NCBI GenBank assembly: GCA_002482715.1
Contig: DLGN01000096.1
Coordinates: forward strand, 1 to 13,299
Direction of reading: 5' to 3'
Length of the DNA stretch: 13,299 bases
From: Oxalobacteraceae bacterium UBA7693
GTDB lineage: Bacteria > Pseudomonadota > Gammaproteobacteria > Burkholderiales > Burkholderiaceae_D
Part shown: positions 1-6,897 of the stretch, piece after piece
How positions within the stretch are numbered: position 1 is the stretch's first letter
How the letters are laid out: every line of letters begins with the position of its first letter
The notes under the pieces: model-generated
Databases searched by the model: none
What the model saw: the letters and a program-made list of their open reading frames with translations, nothing else
Told to the model about the DNA's origin: nothing
Position numbers and translations under genes: made by a program

Positions 1-817
1 CTATCACGGTCGCTCGTCTTCAATTGGGGTATCAGGCCAGCAATTCCGTCGCCCAATTGGCCAAACCATGCCGCCGAATGCGACCACCCCATCATTTGGC
101 CCAGCCAAGCGTATGGATTATGAATGCGAAGTTGGCGTCTTTATCGGTCAAGGTAATGCCTTGGGTGAAGTGATTGATATCGATCATGCAGAACAACATG
201 TGTTCGGGATGTGCTTATTGAATGATTGGTCGGCACGCGATGTGCAGGGTTGGGAATATCAACCGCTAGGCCCATTCTTAGCGAAGAATTTTGCTTCGAC
301 AATTTCACCATGGGTTGTGAGCTTAGAAGCTTTAGCACCGTATCGTAAAGGCTGGTCACGCGATGCGGCTGATCCACAACCATTGCCGTATTTGGATAAT
401 GCGGATCTGCGTAGCACTGGCGCCTTCGATATTCAACTCGAAGTCTTATTACAAACCGAAAAAATGCGTCAAGACGGTACACCTGCACAACGCTTATCTT
501 TGTCGAATTTTAGTCATTCCTATTGGACTGTATCGCAAATGGTCACGCATCATACGGTCAATGGTTGTAACCTGCGCGCTGGCGACTTCCTTGGCTCTGG
601 CACGCAATCTGGCCCCGCTGCAGAAGAGGCAGGTTCACTATTGGAATTAACTGAAGGTGGTAAAAAACCGATTGTGTTTAGCAATGGTGAACAACGTATC
701 TTTATCGAAAATGGCGACAGCATCATCATGCGTGGTTGGGCACAAAAAAATGGTGCACCACGCATAGGCTTTGGTGAAGTGGAGGGACGCTTATTGCCAG
801 CTCGTAAGTTGACCTAA
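1..817 (+). CDS. fahA: Fumarylacetoacetase, C-terminal two-thirds (5' end outside window)
   Basis: The protein hydrolyses 4-fumarylacetoacetate to fumarate and acetoacetate, the final cytoplasmic step of tyrosine/homogentisate degradation. The reading frame is open from base 2, so the ATG at 68 is internal. The 22 residues before it begin with YHGR and include RRPIGQ, as in the family. By comparison with the human enzyme (recalled), E-x-E in MDYECEVG matches the metal ligands E199/E201, and NDWSARDVQGWEY matches D233 with the substrate-contacting Gln and Tyr. PLGPFLAKNF carries the conserved Lys and GTQSGP is the late active-site loop. About 271 residues are visible and roughly 150-160 are missing, including the catalytic His region. 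Homogentisate dioxygenase is the usual upstream neighbour, but it cannot be seen here. A strong terminator follows, so this is the last gene of its unit. No frameshift is seen. Confidence 0.95.
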   Translation, partial: YHGRSSSIGVSGQQFRRPIGQTMPPNATTPSFGPAKRMDYECEVGVFIGQGNALGEVIDIDHAEQHVFGMCLLNDWSARDVQGWEYQPLGPFLAKNFASTISPWVVSLEALAPYRKGWSRDAADPQPLPYLDNADLRSTGAFDIQLEVLLQTEKMRQDGTPAQRLSLSNFSHSYWTVSQMVTHHTVNGCNLRAGDFLGSGTQSGPAAEEAGSLLELTEGGKKPIVFSNGEQRIFIENGDSIIMRGWAQKNGAPRIGFGEVEGRLLPARKLT

Positions 818-858
818 ATATCAAGTTGGCCTAAATATGATGAAGGCCATGACTTAGC

Positions 859-889
859 AAAAAGCGCGCAGAAATTTGCGCGCTTTTTT
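859..889 (+). terminator. Rho-independent terminator after fumarylacetoacetase
   Basis: A perfect 12-bp stem (859-870 with 877-888, core AGCGCGCA) encloses a 6-nt loop GAAATT and runs into a T tract at 884-889. The A-rich 5' arm mirrors the T tract. It lies about 40 bp after the stop codon of the upstream gene. Confidence 0.92.
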
Positions 890-1087
890 GTATTCTCCAT
901 TTACGCAAGGAAGCAAACGATAGCAACAAGCCAAATGACATTCACATAAAACCATCATTTGCGCATGTTTCATCATGATTACAGCACTTTTCCCTTCTCT
1001 TCAAGGCAAGAATTTGCTTAAATAGCTGCTGACTCTAAGAATTCAATATTTGCCAATTCGTTAGAGTAATTACTTAACAGGAAAACC

Positions 1088-1918
1088 ATGGTGCGTTTAC
1101 ATAAACTATTTACTATTATTGCTATTTCCAGTGCAGCCATTCTGTCCGGATGTGCATCAGTAAAAACCGCAAGCACAAGTGCAGATGCGAAAGCAAAAAC
1201 ATTTGTCACGAATCCGAATCAAGCCAAACTCTATATTTATCGCAATGAGTTTATGGGGGCAGCACTTCGTATGGCGGTTGAGTTGAACGGTAAAGAAATT
1301 GGTAAGACGGGACCAAAATCTTACTTCGCAGTCGACGTCGCGCCTGGCAAACATAACATCGTATCAAAAGCGGAAAATGATACGAGCTTAGAGGTAATGG
1401 CTGAAGCTGGAAAAAATTATTTCATCTGGCAAGAAGTCAAAATGGGATTCTTGTTAGCACGCTCTAAATTGCAATTGGTCGATGAGGCGCAAGGAAAGGC
1501 TGGCGTCAGAGAATCACAATTACTCGAAATGGATGGAAATAGTAGCGCCAACATCAGCAATACAAGTCCGAGCGCAAATGTAAATGCAGGTGCAGGTACA
1601 AATTCGAGCTCAAACACGACTACCAACACACAAACTAGCCCGGTGAATCCAAGCGTCGATACAAGGGCCACGACAACGCTAGCCAAACAAGCCGAAGCAT
1701 CAAGCTATCCGGTCAAAATCGAAAAAGTCCCTTTTGAAATTGGTACATCATCCGCGACCGTTGAACGCATTGCTAAGCAAAATAGTTGCGAGTCCAAACA
1801 AGGTGCTGGGCTTCTGTACAAAAAAGGCCCTGTTGAGGTGTATCGCGTTGAATGTAGTGATGGACGTGAAATCAAAGCACGTTGTGAACTTCGTCAATGC
1901 AATATTTTCACACCTTAA
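1088..1918 (+). CDS. Outer-membrane lipoprotein with DUF2846 domain
   Basis: The 276-residue protein starts at an ATG with AGGA 5 bases upstream. It has a lipoprotein signal peptide: basic VRLHK, a hydrophobic stretch, and lipobox LSGC with Cys22 as the lipidated residue. Ala at +2 gives no inner-membrane retention signal, so the outer membrane is expected. Residues about 43-148 match the DUF2846 pattern (KLYIYRNEFMGAALRM, then ELNGKEIG, the PGKH turn, and a YFIWQE strand). Residues about 149-190 form a linker made largely of Asn, Ser, Thr and Ala, probably disordered. The C-terminal 70 residues form a separate small domain with four cysteines (234, 256, 266, 271) that could make two disulfides in the periplasm. 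Function is unknown. It stands alone between two strong terminators. The DUF2846 assignment is from memory of the family pattern. Confidence 0.88.
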   Translation: MVRLHKLFTIIAISSAAILSGCASVKTASTSADAKAKTFVTNPNQAKLYIYRNEFMGAALRMAVELNGKEIGKTGPKSYFAVDVAPGKHNIVSKAENDTSLEVMAEAGKNYFIWQEVKMGFLLARSKLQLVDEAQGKAGVRESQLLEMDGNSSANISNTSPSANVNAGAGTNSSSNTTTNTQTSPVNPSVDTRATTTLAKQAEASSYPVKIEKVPFEIGTSSATVERIAKQNSCESKQGAGLLYKKGPVEVYRVECSDGREIKARCELRQCNIFTP

Positions 1919-1966
1919 ATTTTCAAACCTTAAGACGACATCACATCGATCAAGCTCATTCATTTG

Positions 1967-1995
1967 AAAGCGTGCAAGCGATTGCACGCTTTTTT
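1967..1995 (+). terminator. Rho-independent terminator after the DUF2846 lipoprotein
   Basis: A perfect 11-bp stem (1967-1977 with 1982-1992, core GCGTGCAA) is capped by GCGA, a GNRA-type tetraloop, and followed by T's to 1995. It sits about 50 bp beyond the lipoprotein stop codon. Confidence 0.93.
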
Positions 1996-2060
1996 CTCTT
2001 GATTTCTCCTAGTTAAACCTTAACTACCATTTGATTCGCAAGACGACGCCACTACACTAA

Positions 2061-2852
2061 ATGCCAATTCAAATGTCGATCAAATCCACACTCCTACTTG
2101 CGCTTTGCCTCATCGGGAATCTGGGTTCAGATTATTTGCATGCTCAAACAATCACCGTCGCGTGGCGTGAAAAACCGCCTCATCAATATAAAGAAAATGG
2201 GAAAGAACAAGGTATCTTGTTAGAACTCAGTAGGCGTGTTTTTAAAGATAGCCAAATCCCAACACGATTTGTGGAAGAACCAGCTAAACGTATTTGGCAA
2301 AATTTCAGCAATAAAACACCCAATTACTGCTCGTTCGGCTGGTACAAAATTCCGGAAAGAGAGGCGCTTGTTCAATTTAGCACGAGTCTTTACAAAGATC
2401 CGCCACATATCCTTTTGGTGGCAAATGCGGCGCTAGCAAGTGTCAACAGACATAAAAATTTGCAATCTCTACTCGCAGACCCACAGCTTAGTTTGGCCAT
2501 CGTCGATGGCGTCTCTTACGGTGAAAAGTTAGACCAACTATTCTTGACCAGCCAGAATAAAATCATCCGCAGCAGCGCAGCACCGATGATCATGGCAAGA
2601 ATGGTCAATGCCAATCGTGCATCCATGATGCTCATTGACCGAGAAGATTGGAACTACCTAAGTAGCAAAGAAGAACAATTGATGGAGCTGACACAAGTTG
2701 ATATAGACGGTATGCCTGCGGGCTTAGACCGCTACATCGTGTGTAGCAAAGACATTCCCGCTACGACCATGAAAAAAATTAACCAAACACTGTCGAAGTT
2801 AAACAGTTCAAACAACATCAGCAATATAGACAATATAGGCAAACCTAGGTAA
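2061..2852 (+). CDS. Orphan periplasmic solute-binding protein family 3-like protein
   Basis: The 263-residue protein has a signal peptide (hydrophobic core TLLLALCLIG, cleavage probably after Ala28 in YLHA/QT). The mature part begins with a beta strand, TITVAWREKPPHQY, and GILLELSRRVF, the usual opening of amino-acid-type binding proteins (SBP_bac_3 fold). CSFGWYKIPEREALVQFS resembles a proteobacterial group of stand-alone SBP-like proteins. Cys90 and Cys228 could pair in the periplasm. No permease or ATPase gene adjoins it, so a sensory or accessory role is as likely as transport. The start is uncertain. ATG 2061 and the in-frame ATG 2073 both keep the signal peptide, and neither has a clear Shine-Dalgarno sequence. 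The ligand is unknown. Confidence 0.82.
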   Translation: MPIQMSIKSTLLLALCLIGNLGSDYLHAQTITVAWREKPPHQYKENGKEQGILLELSRRVFKDSQIPTRFVEEPAKRIWQNFSNKTPNYCSFGWYKIPEREALVQFSTSLYKDPPHILLVANAALASVNRHKNLQSLLADPQLSLAIVDGVSYGEKLDQLFLTSQNKIIRSSAAPMIMARMVNANRASMMLIDREDWNYLSSKEEQLMELTQVDIDGMPAGLDRYIVCSKDIPATTMKKINQTLSKLNSSNNISNIDNIGKPR

Positions 2853-2882
2853 AACAAATGCCGATCAAGTTCAACGGCACTT
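2851..2882 (-). terminator. Probable terminator for the TPR/glycosyltransferase gene
   Basis: Read on the minus strand, AAGTGCCG pairs with CGGCATTT (8 bp with one G-U) around an 11-nt loop and is followed by GTTTT. It lies 20-50 bp after the stop of the minus-strand gene, between convergent genes. On the plus strand the same hairpin has a mismatch and a poorer T tract, so termination there is less clear. Confidence 0.45.
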
Positions 2883-2902
2883 ATTTCAACTGACCAAAAT
2901 CA

Positions 2903-5863
2903 TCAGCTAATCTGCTTTATCACTGCCTCCAATGGCACACGCCAATCTCCGACTTGCTGTTGACGAAACAACTGGGCGGTTGGATACCAAGGACTATCCC
3001 GACGCTCTTGCAACCAACGGAAATCTGGCTCGTAAGGCAAGAGCAGATAAAGTGGCTTACCCAAAGCTCCCGCTAAATGCGCGACGGAAGTATCGACAGA
3101 TATCACTAGATCTAAGCAATTGATGACCGCAGCGGTATCTGCAAAATCATGTAATTGCGTATCAAGAATAAAGATTCGTTTACCAAATCTTTGCATCATT
3201 TCCAGTCCAATGCGATCAGATCGCTTTATATCTTTCTGCAAAATATAGAAATCTGCATCGGCTTGCAGTAATTTACTAGCCATCGAAAATGGCAAACTAC
3301 GCTGCGCGTCATTATTGTGTTGTGAGGAACCCGCCCAAACCACACCAATTTTCTTTCTGGATGCATTTTTATCGCCGATAGAATGCGTCGAAATTTTTTC
3401 TTGCCAAGCTTTTTGTAAACTCGACTCAACAGACAAGTAAGGAATATGCTGAGGAAAAAGTTCAGATCCGATTGTTAACGCTAACGGCAAACTCAACAGC
3501 GGTGACTGAAAATCAAAATCAACAGGCGCGGATCCCATCGCACAAACAGTGACAGGTAAACAACGTAACAAAGCAAGCAACGCAAGCGGTACCTCAAACA
3601 CAACTTCCGCACCACGCTGTTGCAGCAGTTCCAATAAGCGGCAAAACTGCAAGGTATCACCCAAACCTTGTTCAGCATAGATCAGAATTTTTTTACCCGC
3701 AAGACTCTCTTTCCCCAACCATAATGGCTGTGAGAATATTCGACGCGAACTATCCCATTGCACGTTCTTCCAGCGCCATTCATACAGACGCCAACCTTCT
3801 TCAAAACGCCCTAAGCTTAGCAAGCAAATTGCTTTATTCAAATGCGGGCTGACATAATCAGGATCGAACTGCATAGCCAACGAAAAGGAATCAAGCGCTT
3901 CATCGAAGCGACGCAGTTTTTGTAATGCGACACCCCAGTTATTATGAAGCCGGGCATTGCCACCGTGGATGGCAAACTCTTGTCGATAGATGTTCTCTGC
4001 AGCTTGCCATTCACCTTGTTGCAGTAATTCGTTCGCGAAATTCATACGGCTTGCTGGCAATGTGACTGCTGTGGTTGAACTCGGGAATCGCTGTTCGCAC
4101 TCACGCGCCACTTGCTTCAATACGGTGTGCCAATCACGTGGCTGCGTCTGTCTGAATAAACGCACATTGCGATACCATGGACTATCATCACGTGTGAGTA
4201 ACCATCTAAAGTCAGGAACATGGGACAATAAAATCCAAGTTTCTACGCCCAAAGCTGCGGCCAGATGGGCAACTGAAGTATCCACACTAATCACTAAATC
4301 CATCTGCATGATTAAAGCAGCGGTATCACTAAAATTGTGTAAGTTCTGCGCATGGTCATGCACAGGTAGAACCGACAGATATGTCAAATCGCCCTGTTTA
4401 ATTTCTTTCTGCAACGAATGAAATTCGAACTCAGTAGATAGCTCAGCATCAAGAACATGCACCAATTCACGCAACAGCAAACTACGATTTTTGTCGTTAC
4501 TGTGCTTTTCCGAGCCTGACCAAACCAGACCAATTCTTCTTTTATTTTTTGTTCCCAACACTTGTTTCCAATGCGCCAGACTTTCGGCGTCAGCATATAA
4601 ATACGTGCCAAAATCAGGAACACTATTCAGATCGGTGTTGAGAACTCTGGGTGCGCTGAGCAAGGGCAATTGATAATGAAAAGCAGGAATGCTTGCGCCT
4701 GTACTGATGACTTCAATTTGTTGAGCTTCTGGCCAATGCGCAGCACTGTTTGACACCAAACGAAGCAGCGGTTCATTCACCACCAGATACACTTTCTCTG
4801 CCTGTTGCGCTAGCACTCGCGCATAGCGACAAAATTGTATCGTGTCACCATATCCCTGCTCAGGATGCATGATGATCGTTTTGCCTTGTAATGAGTCTTG
4901 CCCATTCCAAACGGGATAAGCTAGCAACTCACTATGAATCGACATCGGCACATTTTTCCAGCGCGCCTCATACAAAGACCAGCCTTCCGCAAACTGTCCC
5001 ATTAACAAACACAGCATCCCCTTATTCGCTGCCGCGATATGATCACGTGGGTCATGCCGCAAGATTTCATCATAGGCGCACATCGCTTCATCAAAGCGAT
5101 GCAAATTTTGCAGCGCGTTAGCACGATTGTTTCGCATTCCAGGCAAACGTGGATCAAGCTGTAAAGCCCGATCAAATCCTGCCAAAGCTTTGTCATATTC
5201 TGCCAGAGACAAATAGGCAATCGCCAGATTCCCTTCAGCATTTGCATAATCGGTCTGCAATTGAATCGCCTGCGTATAGGCGCCAACCGCATCTTGTGCA
5301 CGTCCCAAATCGAGCAAGATGTTTCCACGTGTGTTGTGTGCCGCCGCCAATTTTGAATTGACATCTAACAAATGTTCAACCACTGCCAATGCTTGCACAT
5401 CTTGTTTATCAGCTCGCAAACTTGCCGCTAATAATAGGTTCAATTCGGTCGAATGCGGTACACACCGCAACGCTTGCTGCAAGCCCGCAACACATTCAAC
5501 ATGCCGCCCGAGGCTCGCTAATAAAGCGAACTTATTCTTGTACACAAGTTCATATTGCGGATTAACAGCAATAGCTAAATCAAACTGAGCCAATGCGCGC
5601 TCGTACAATTTTTGTTGTTTTAAACAAAGCGCATAATTGTGCAAGGCCAACAACTTGCGCGGCTGTAGCACTAGGGCGCGTTCAAAATACTGCGCGCTGT
5701 CACTGAGCTTACCAAGTTGCAGATACAAGGTCGCTAAAGACACTAGGGCATCGACATGCTGAGGTTCTGTTTCAAGCAGTTGCAAATACCCCGCTAACGC
5801 GTCCTGCAATTGACCGGCTTGATGCTGCTGAAAAATAGATTTGAAATCGCGGGCAATATTCAT
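2903..5863 (-). CDS. TPR protein with two glycosyltransferase family 9-like domains
   Basis: The 986-residue cytoplasmic protein is probably a glycosyltransferase acting on a surface structure or protein. Residues 1-306 are a run of TPR helices (A-x-x-x-F/Y-x-x-A-L-x-L-x-P signatures, for example KALAGFDRALQLDP). Residues about 317-590 form a GT-B domain like family 9: EQGYGDTIQFCRY at 335-347, RIGLVWSGS at 443-451, DLVISVDTSVAHLAAALG at 522-539. Residues 607-690 contain further TPR helices, and 705-986 hold a second GT domain with the same motifs (EQGLGDTLQF, KIGVVWAGS, DLVISVDTSVAHLAGALG). Both domains keep the family's GD and DTS...H motifs, so neither looks obviously dead. TPR-GT proteins of this style are known in flagellin and surface glycosylation; the acceptor here is unknown. 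No good Shine-Dalgarno precedes the ATG, but the start fits the first TPR helix. It is not in an obvious operon. Confidence 0.88.
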   Translation of the reverse strand: MNIARDFKSIFQQHQAGQLQDALAGYLQLLETEPQHVDALVSLATLYLQLGKLSDSAQYFERALVLQPRKLLALHNYALCLKQQKLYERALAQFDLAIAVNPQYELVYKNKFALLASLGRHVECVAGLQQALRCVPHSTELNLLLAASLRADKQDVQALAVVEHLLDVNSKLAAAHNTRGNILLDLGRAQDAVGAYTQAIQLQTDYANAEGNLAIAYLSLAEYDKALAGFDRALQLDPRLPGMRNNRANALQNLHRFDEAMCAYDEILRHDPRDHIAAANKGMLCLLMGQFAEGWSLYEARWKNVPMSIHSELLAYPVWNGQDSLQGKTIIMHPEQGYGDTIQFCRYARVLAQQAEKVYLVVNEPLLRLVSNSAAHWPEAQQIEVISTGASIPAFHYQLPLLSAPRVLNTDLNSVPDFGTYLYADAESLAHWKQVLGTKNKRRIGLVWSGSEKHSNDKNRSLLLRELVHVLDAELSTEFEFHSLQKEIKQGDLTYLSVLPVHDHAQNLHNFSDTAALIMQMDLVISVDTSVAHLAAALGVETWILLSHVPDFRWLLTRDDSPWYRNVRLFRQTQPRDWHTVLKQVARECEQRFPSSTTAVTLPASRMNFANELLQQGEWQAAENIYRQEFAIHGGNARLHNNWGVALQKLRRFDEALDSFSLAMQFDPDYVSPHLNKAICLLSLGRFEEGWRLYEWRWKNVQWDSSRRIFSQPLWLGKESLAGKKILIYAEQGLGDTLQFCRLLELLQQRGAEVVFEVPLALLALLRCLPVTVCAMGSAPVDFDFQSPLLSLPLALTIGSELFPQHIPYLSVESSLQKAWQEKISTHSIGDKNASRKKIGVVWAGSSQHNNDAQRSLPFSMASKLLQADADFYILQKDIKRSDRIGLEMMQRFGKRIFILDTQLHDFADTAAVINCLDLVISVDTSVAHLAGALGKPLYLLLPYEPDFRWLQERRDSPWYPTAQLFRQQQVGDWRVPLEAVIKQIS
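2912..4996 (-). repeat. Internal duplication of the TPR-tail plus glycosyltransferase module
   Basis: Two copies lie in one reading frame, at 4100-4996 (residues 290-588) and 2912-3808 (residues 686-984). Landmark motifs sit at an almost constant spacing of 396 residues: QFAEGW/RFEEGW 290 and 686, EQG 335 and 731, DLVISVDTSVAH 522 and 918, PDFRWL 550 and 946; the IGLVW motif differs by one residue. Protein motifs are near-identical. The DNA in the same places has drifted at many third positions, so the duplication looks old. Confidence 0.85.
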
Positions 5864-5904
5864 TTAAAAGCCAAGTAGTTGCTAGATGGCAGTTGGTCAA
5901 GCTA

Positions 5905-5932
5905 AGTTTAGAAATATTCAGCTGGTATTCAA
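5905..5932 (-). promoter_or_regulatory. Possible sigma-70 promoter for the TPR/glycosyltransferase gene
   Basis: On the minus strand, TTGAAT (5927-5932) and TAAACT (5905-5910) are separated by 16 bp and would start transcription about 35 bases before the ATG at 5863. Both hexamers match consensus at four of six positions. This is weak evidence in an AT-rich region. Confidence 0.22.
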
Positions 5933-5951
5933 CTGCTATTGAACTCTGAAT
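5916..5951. repeat. Nested inverted repeats upstream of the TPR/glycosyltransferase gene
   Basis: An outer pair ATTCAG (5916-5921) / CTGAAT (5946-5951) encloses an inner pair TTCAA (5928-5932) / TTGAA (5939-5943). The repeats overlap the possible -35 box of the minus-strand promoter. They could be an operator or chance. Confidence 0.3.
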
Positions 5952-6083
5952 TATACGTTCACATGAACTTACCAAGTCAAACGAAACTACTTTCGACAAC
6001 GAGTACGTGATGAATGACTCGTGTGGACAAGCTACGCTGCCTTGACCGCTTATCTTAAGCTCAATCAACCTAATCAAACGATC

Positions 6084-6383
6084 TCATTCTTGACTCGGTG
6101 CGGTGGGGTTCGCAACTTGCACGACCTGTGCTGTTCTCTTGGTGGCATCATGCAAGCAAACGGTGCAGATCCAGCACCAATTTGCTACTGAGTCGGCATA
6201 GTCATTCCACCCCCGATCTTTGATTCGGGCATCTTCGCAGATATCACACCATGCCTGCTCGGGATATTCCTCGTCAGCTGGATTGATATAAATACAGCGA
6301 CAAGCTTGCTCGCCTATATGTTTACAACTCATCACCGCTCCCGCAATGCCATGACGCTCACAACGAATGGTCTGTTCACTCAT
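6084..6383 (-). CDS. Cysteine-rich small protein, probably metal-binding
   Basis: I do not recognise this 99-residue protein. It has nine cysteines: C8, C20, C28, C30, C46, C49, C70, C73 and C76. They are grouped as C-x-C, C-x-x-C (CDIC) and C-x-x-C-x-x-C (CWICTVC), with nearby H11 and H22. The pattern suggests one or more structural zinc sites or, less likely, an iron-sulfur centre. There is no signal peptide or membrane segment. The gene is supported by a strong Shine-Dalgarno on the minus strand (GAGGTGA, seven bases before the ATG) and by ordered cysteine spacing that a chance frame would not be expected to show. It has the same direction as the TPR/glycosyltransferase gene but lies 220 bp upstream of it, with no evidence of cotranscription. 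No clear terminator follows. Confidence 0.75.
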   Translation of the reverse strand: MSEQTIRCERHGIAGAVMSCKHIGEQACRCIYINPADEEYPEQAWCDICEDARIKDRGWNDYADSVANWCWICTVCLHDATKRTAQVVQVANPTAPSQE

Positions 6384-6453
6384 AAAGATTCACCTCACTT
6401 CAAAAAATGTAGTTCAAGCTAGTGCAAAAAACATCATACAAAAATATTGTTTT

Positions 6454-6463
6454 CTAGCGCTAG
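6454..6463. repeat. Perfect 10-bp palindrome CTAGCGCTAG
   Basis: This self-complementary ten-mer lies about 70 bp upstream of the cysteine-rich gene's ATG, in the shared intergenic region. It is short enough to be chance. It could be half of a regulatory site for the leftward gene. Confidence 0.3.
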
Positions 6464-6719
6464 TTTGCTCCGCTATTTATGCAGGCCTAGGGGGTTGATA
6501 GCTATTTTGATCTCGTATCGTGCGGAAAAGACATCAAAAAACCACAAATTACATACCAATAAATAAACTTATATCAGTAAACATTCTTGTGACATAAACG
6601 GTATAAATATGACTATTCCATGGTAAAGGCACTCAATCGGCGATGTTTATACTTAACATATACATACAAAGAAAATTTATCGAAAAATCATGCAATTCGT
6701 CTATACATATTTAAATAAT

Positions 6720-6744
6720 TTCAATATACCAAAGGTATATTGAA
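6720..6744. promoter_or_regulatory. Perfect 25-bp dyad, possible operator
   Basis: TTCAATATACC (6720-6730) is the exact reverse complement of GGTATATTGAA (6734-6744), with a 3-bp AAA centre. A perfect 11-bp arm length with a short centre suits a homodimeric repressor or activator binding on one face of the helix. A three-base loop makes an RNA hairpin possible but tight. It lies 154 bp before the metalloprotease ATG. No T tract follows, so it is not a terminator. Confidence 0.5.
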
Positions 6745-6897
6745 CTACAAGATTTTCTGTTTAACTCTCTCTTCGCTCTATCTTCACAGCGAATGTCAAT
6801 CCAGCGGATTTCCTCGATCAAGGACTTTTTCAGATGGAGCGAGCACAAGCGGCAGTAAAGCCGCACACATCGTCGTAATTAAATTAGGGAGACAAAC

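Larger units (their letters stand above)
6384..6897. other. AT-rich gene-free region between divergent genes
   Basis: These 514 bp separate the start of the cysteine-rich gene (leftward) from the start of the metalloprotease (rightward) and must hold both promoters. No convincing coding frame is seen. The stretch 6520-6780 is clearly richer in A and T than its surroundings. It holds a perfect 25-bp dyad at 6720-6744, a 10-bp palindrome at 6454-6463, and a small GCGGC/GCCGC hairpin at 6849-6864 close to the protease start. TATA-like words are frequent, but I could not find a well-spaced -35/-10 pair that stands out. Confidence 0.6.

Noticed and set aside
3990..4421. 143-residue open frame on + opposite the glycosyltransferase gene
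   Set aside because: It is antisense to a well-supported coding region that carries clear family motifs; codon-shadow frame.
2903..5863. Possible misassembly or fusion of two neighbouring genes
   Set aside because: The reading frame is continuous, the two copies differ throughout, especially at third codon positions, and the second copy has its own TPR segment; a true internal duplication explains it better.
5772..6077. 101-residue open frame on - before the TPR/glycosyltransferase gene
   Set aside because: It runs into the start of the larger gene in a different frame, shows no domain pattern and has no Shine-Dalgarno; treated as chance.
6849..6864. GCGGC/GCCGC hairpin as a riboswitch or attenuator of the protease
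   Set aside because: A 5-bp stem with no T tract and no wider conserved fold visible; too small to call.
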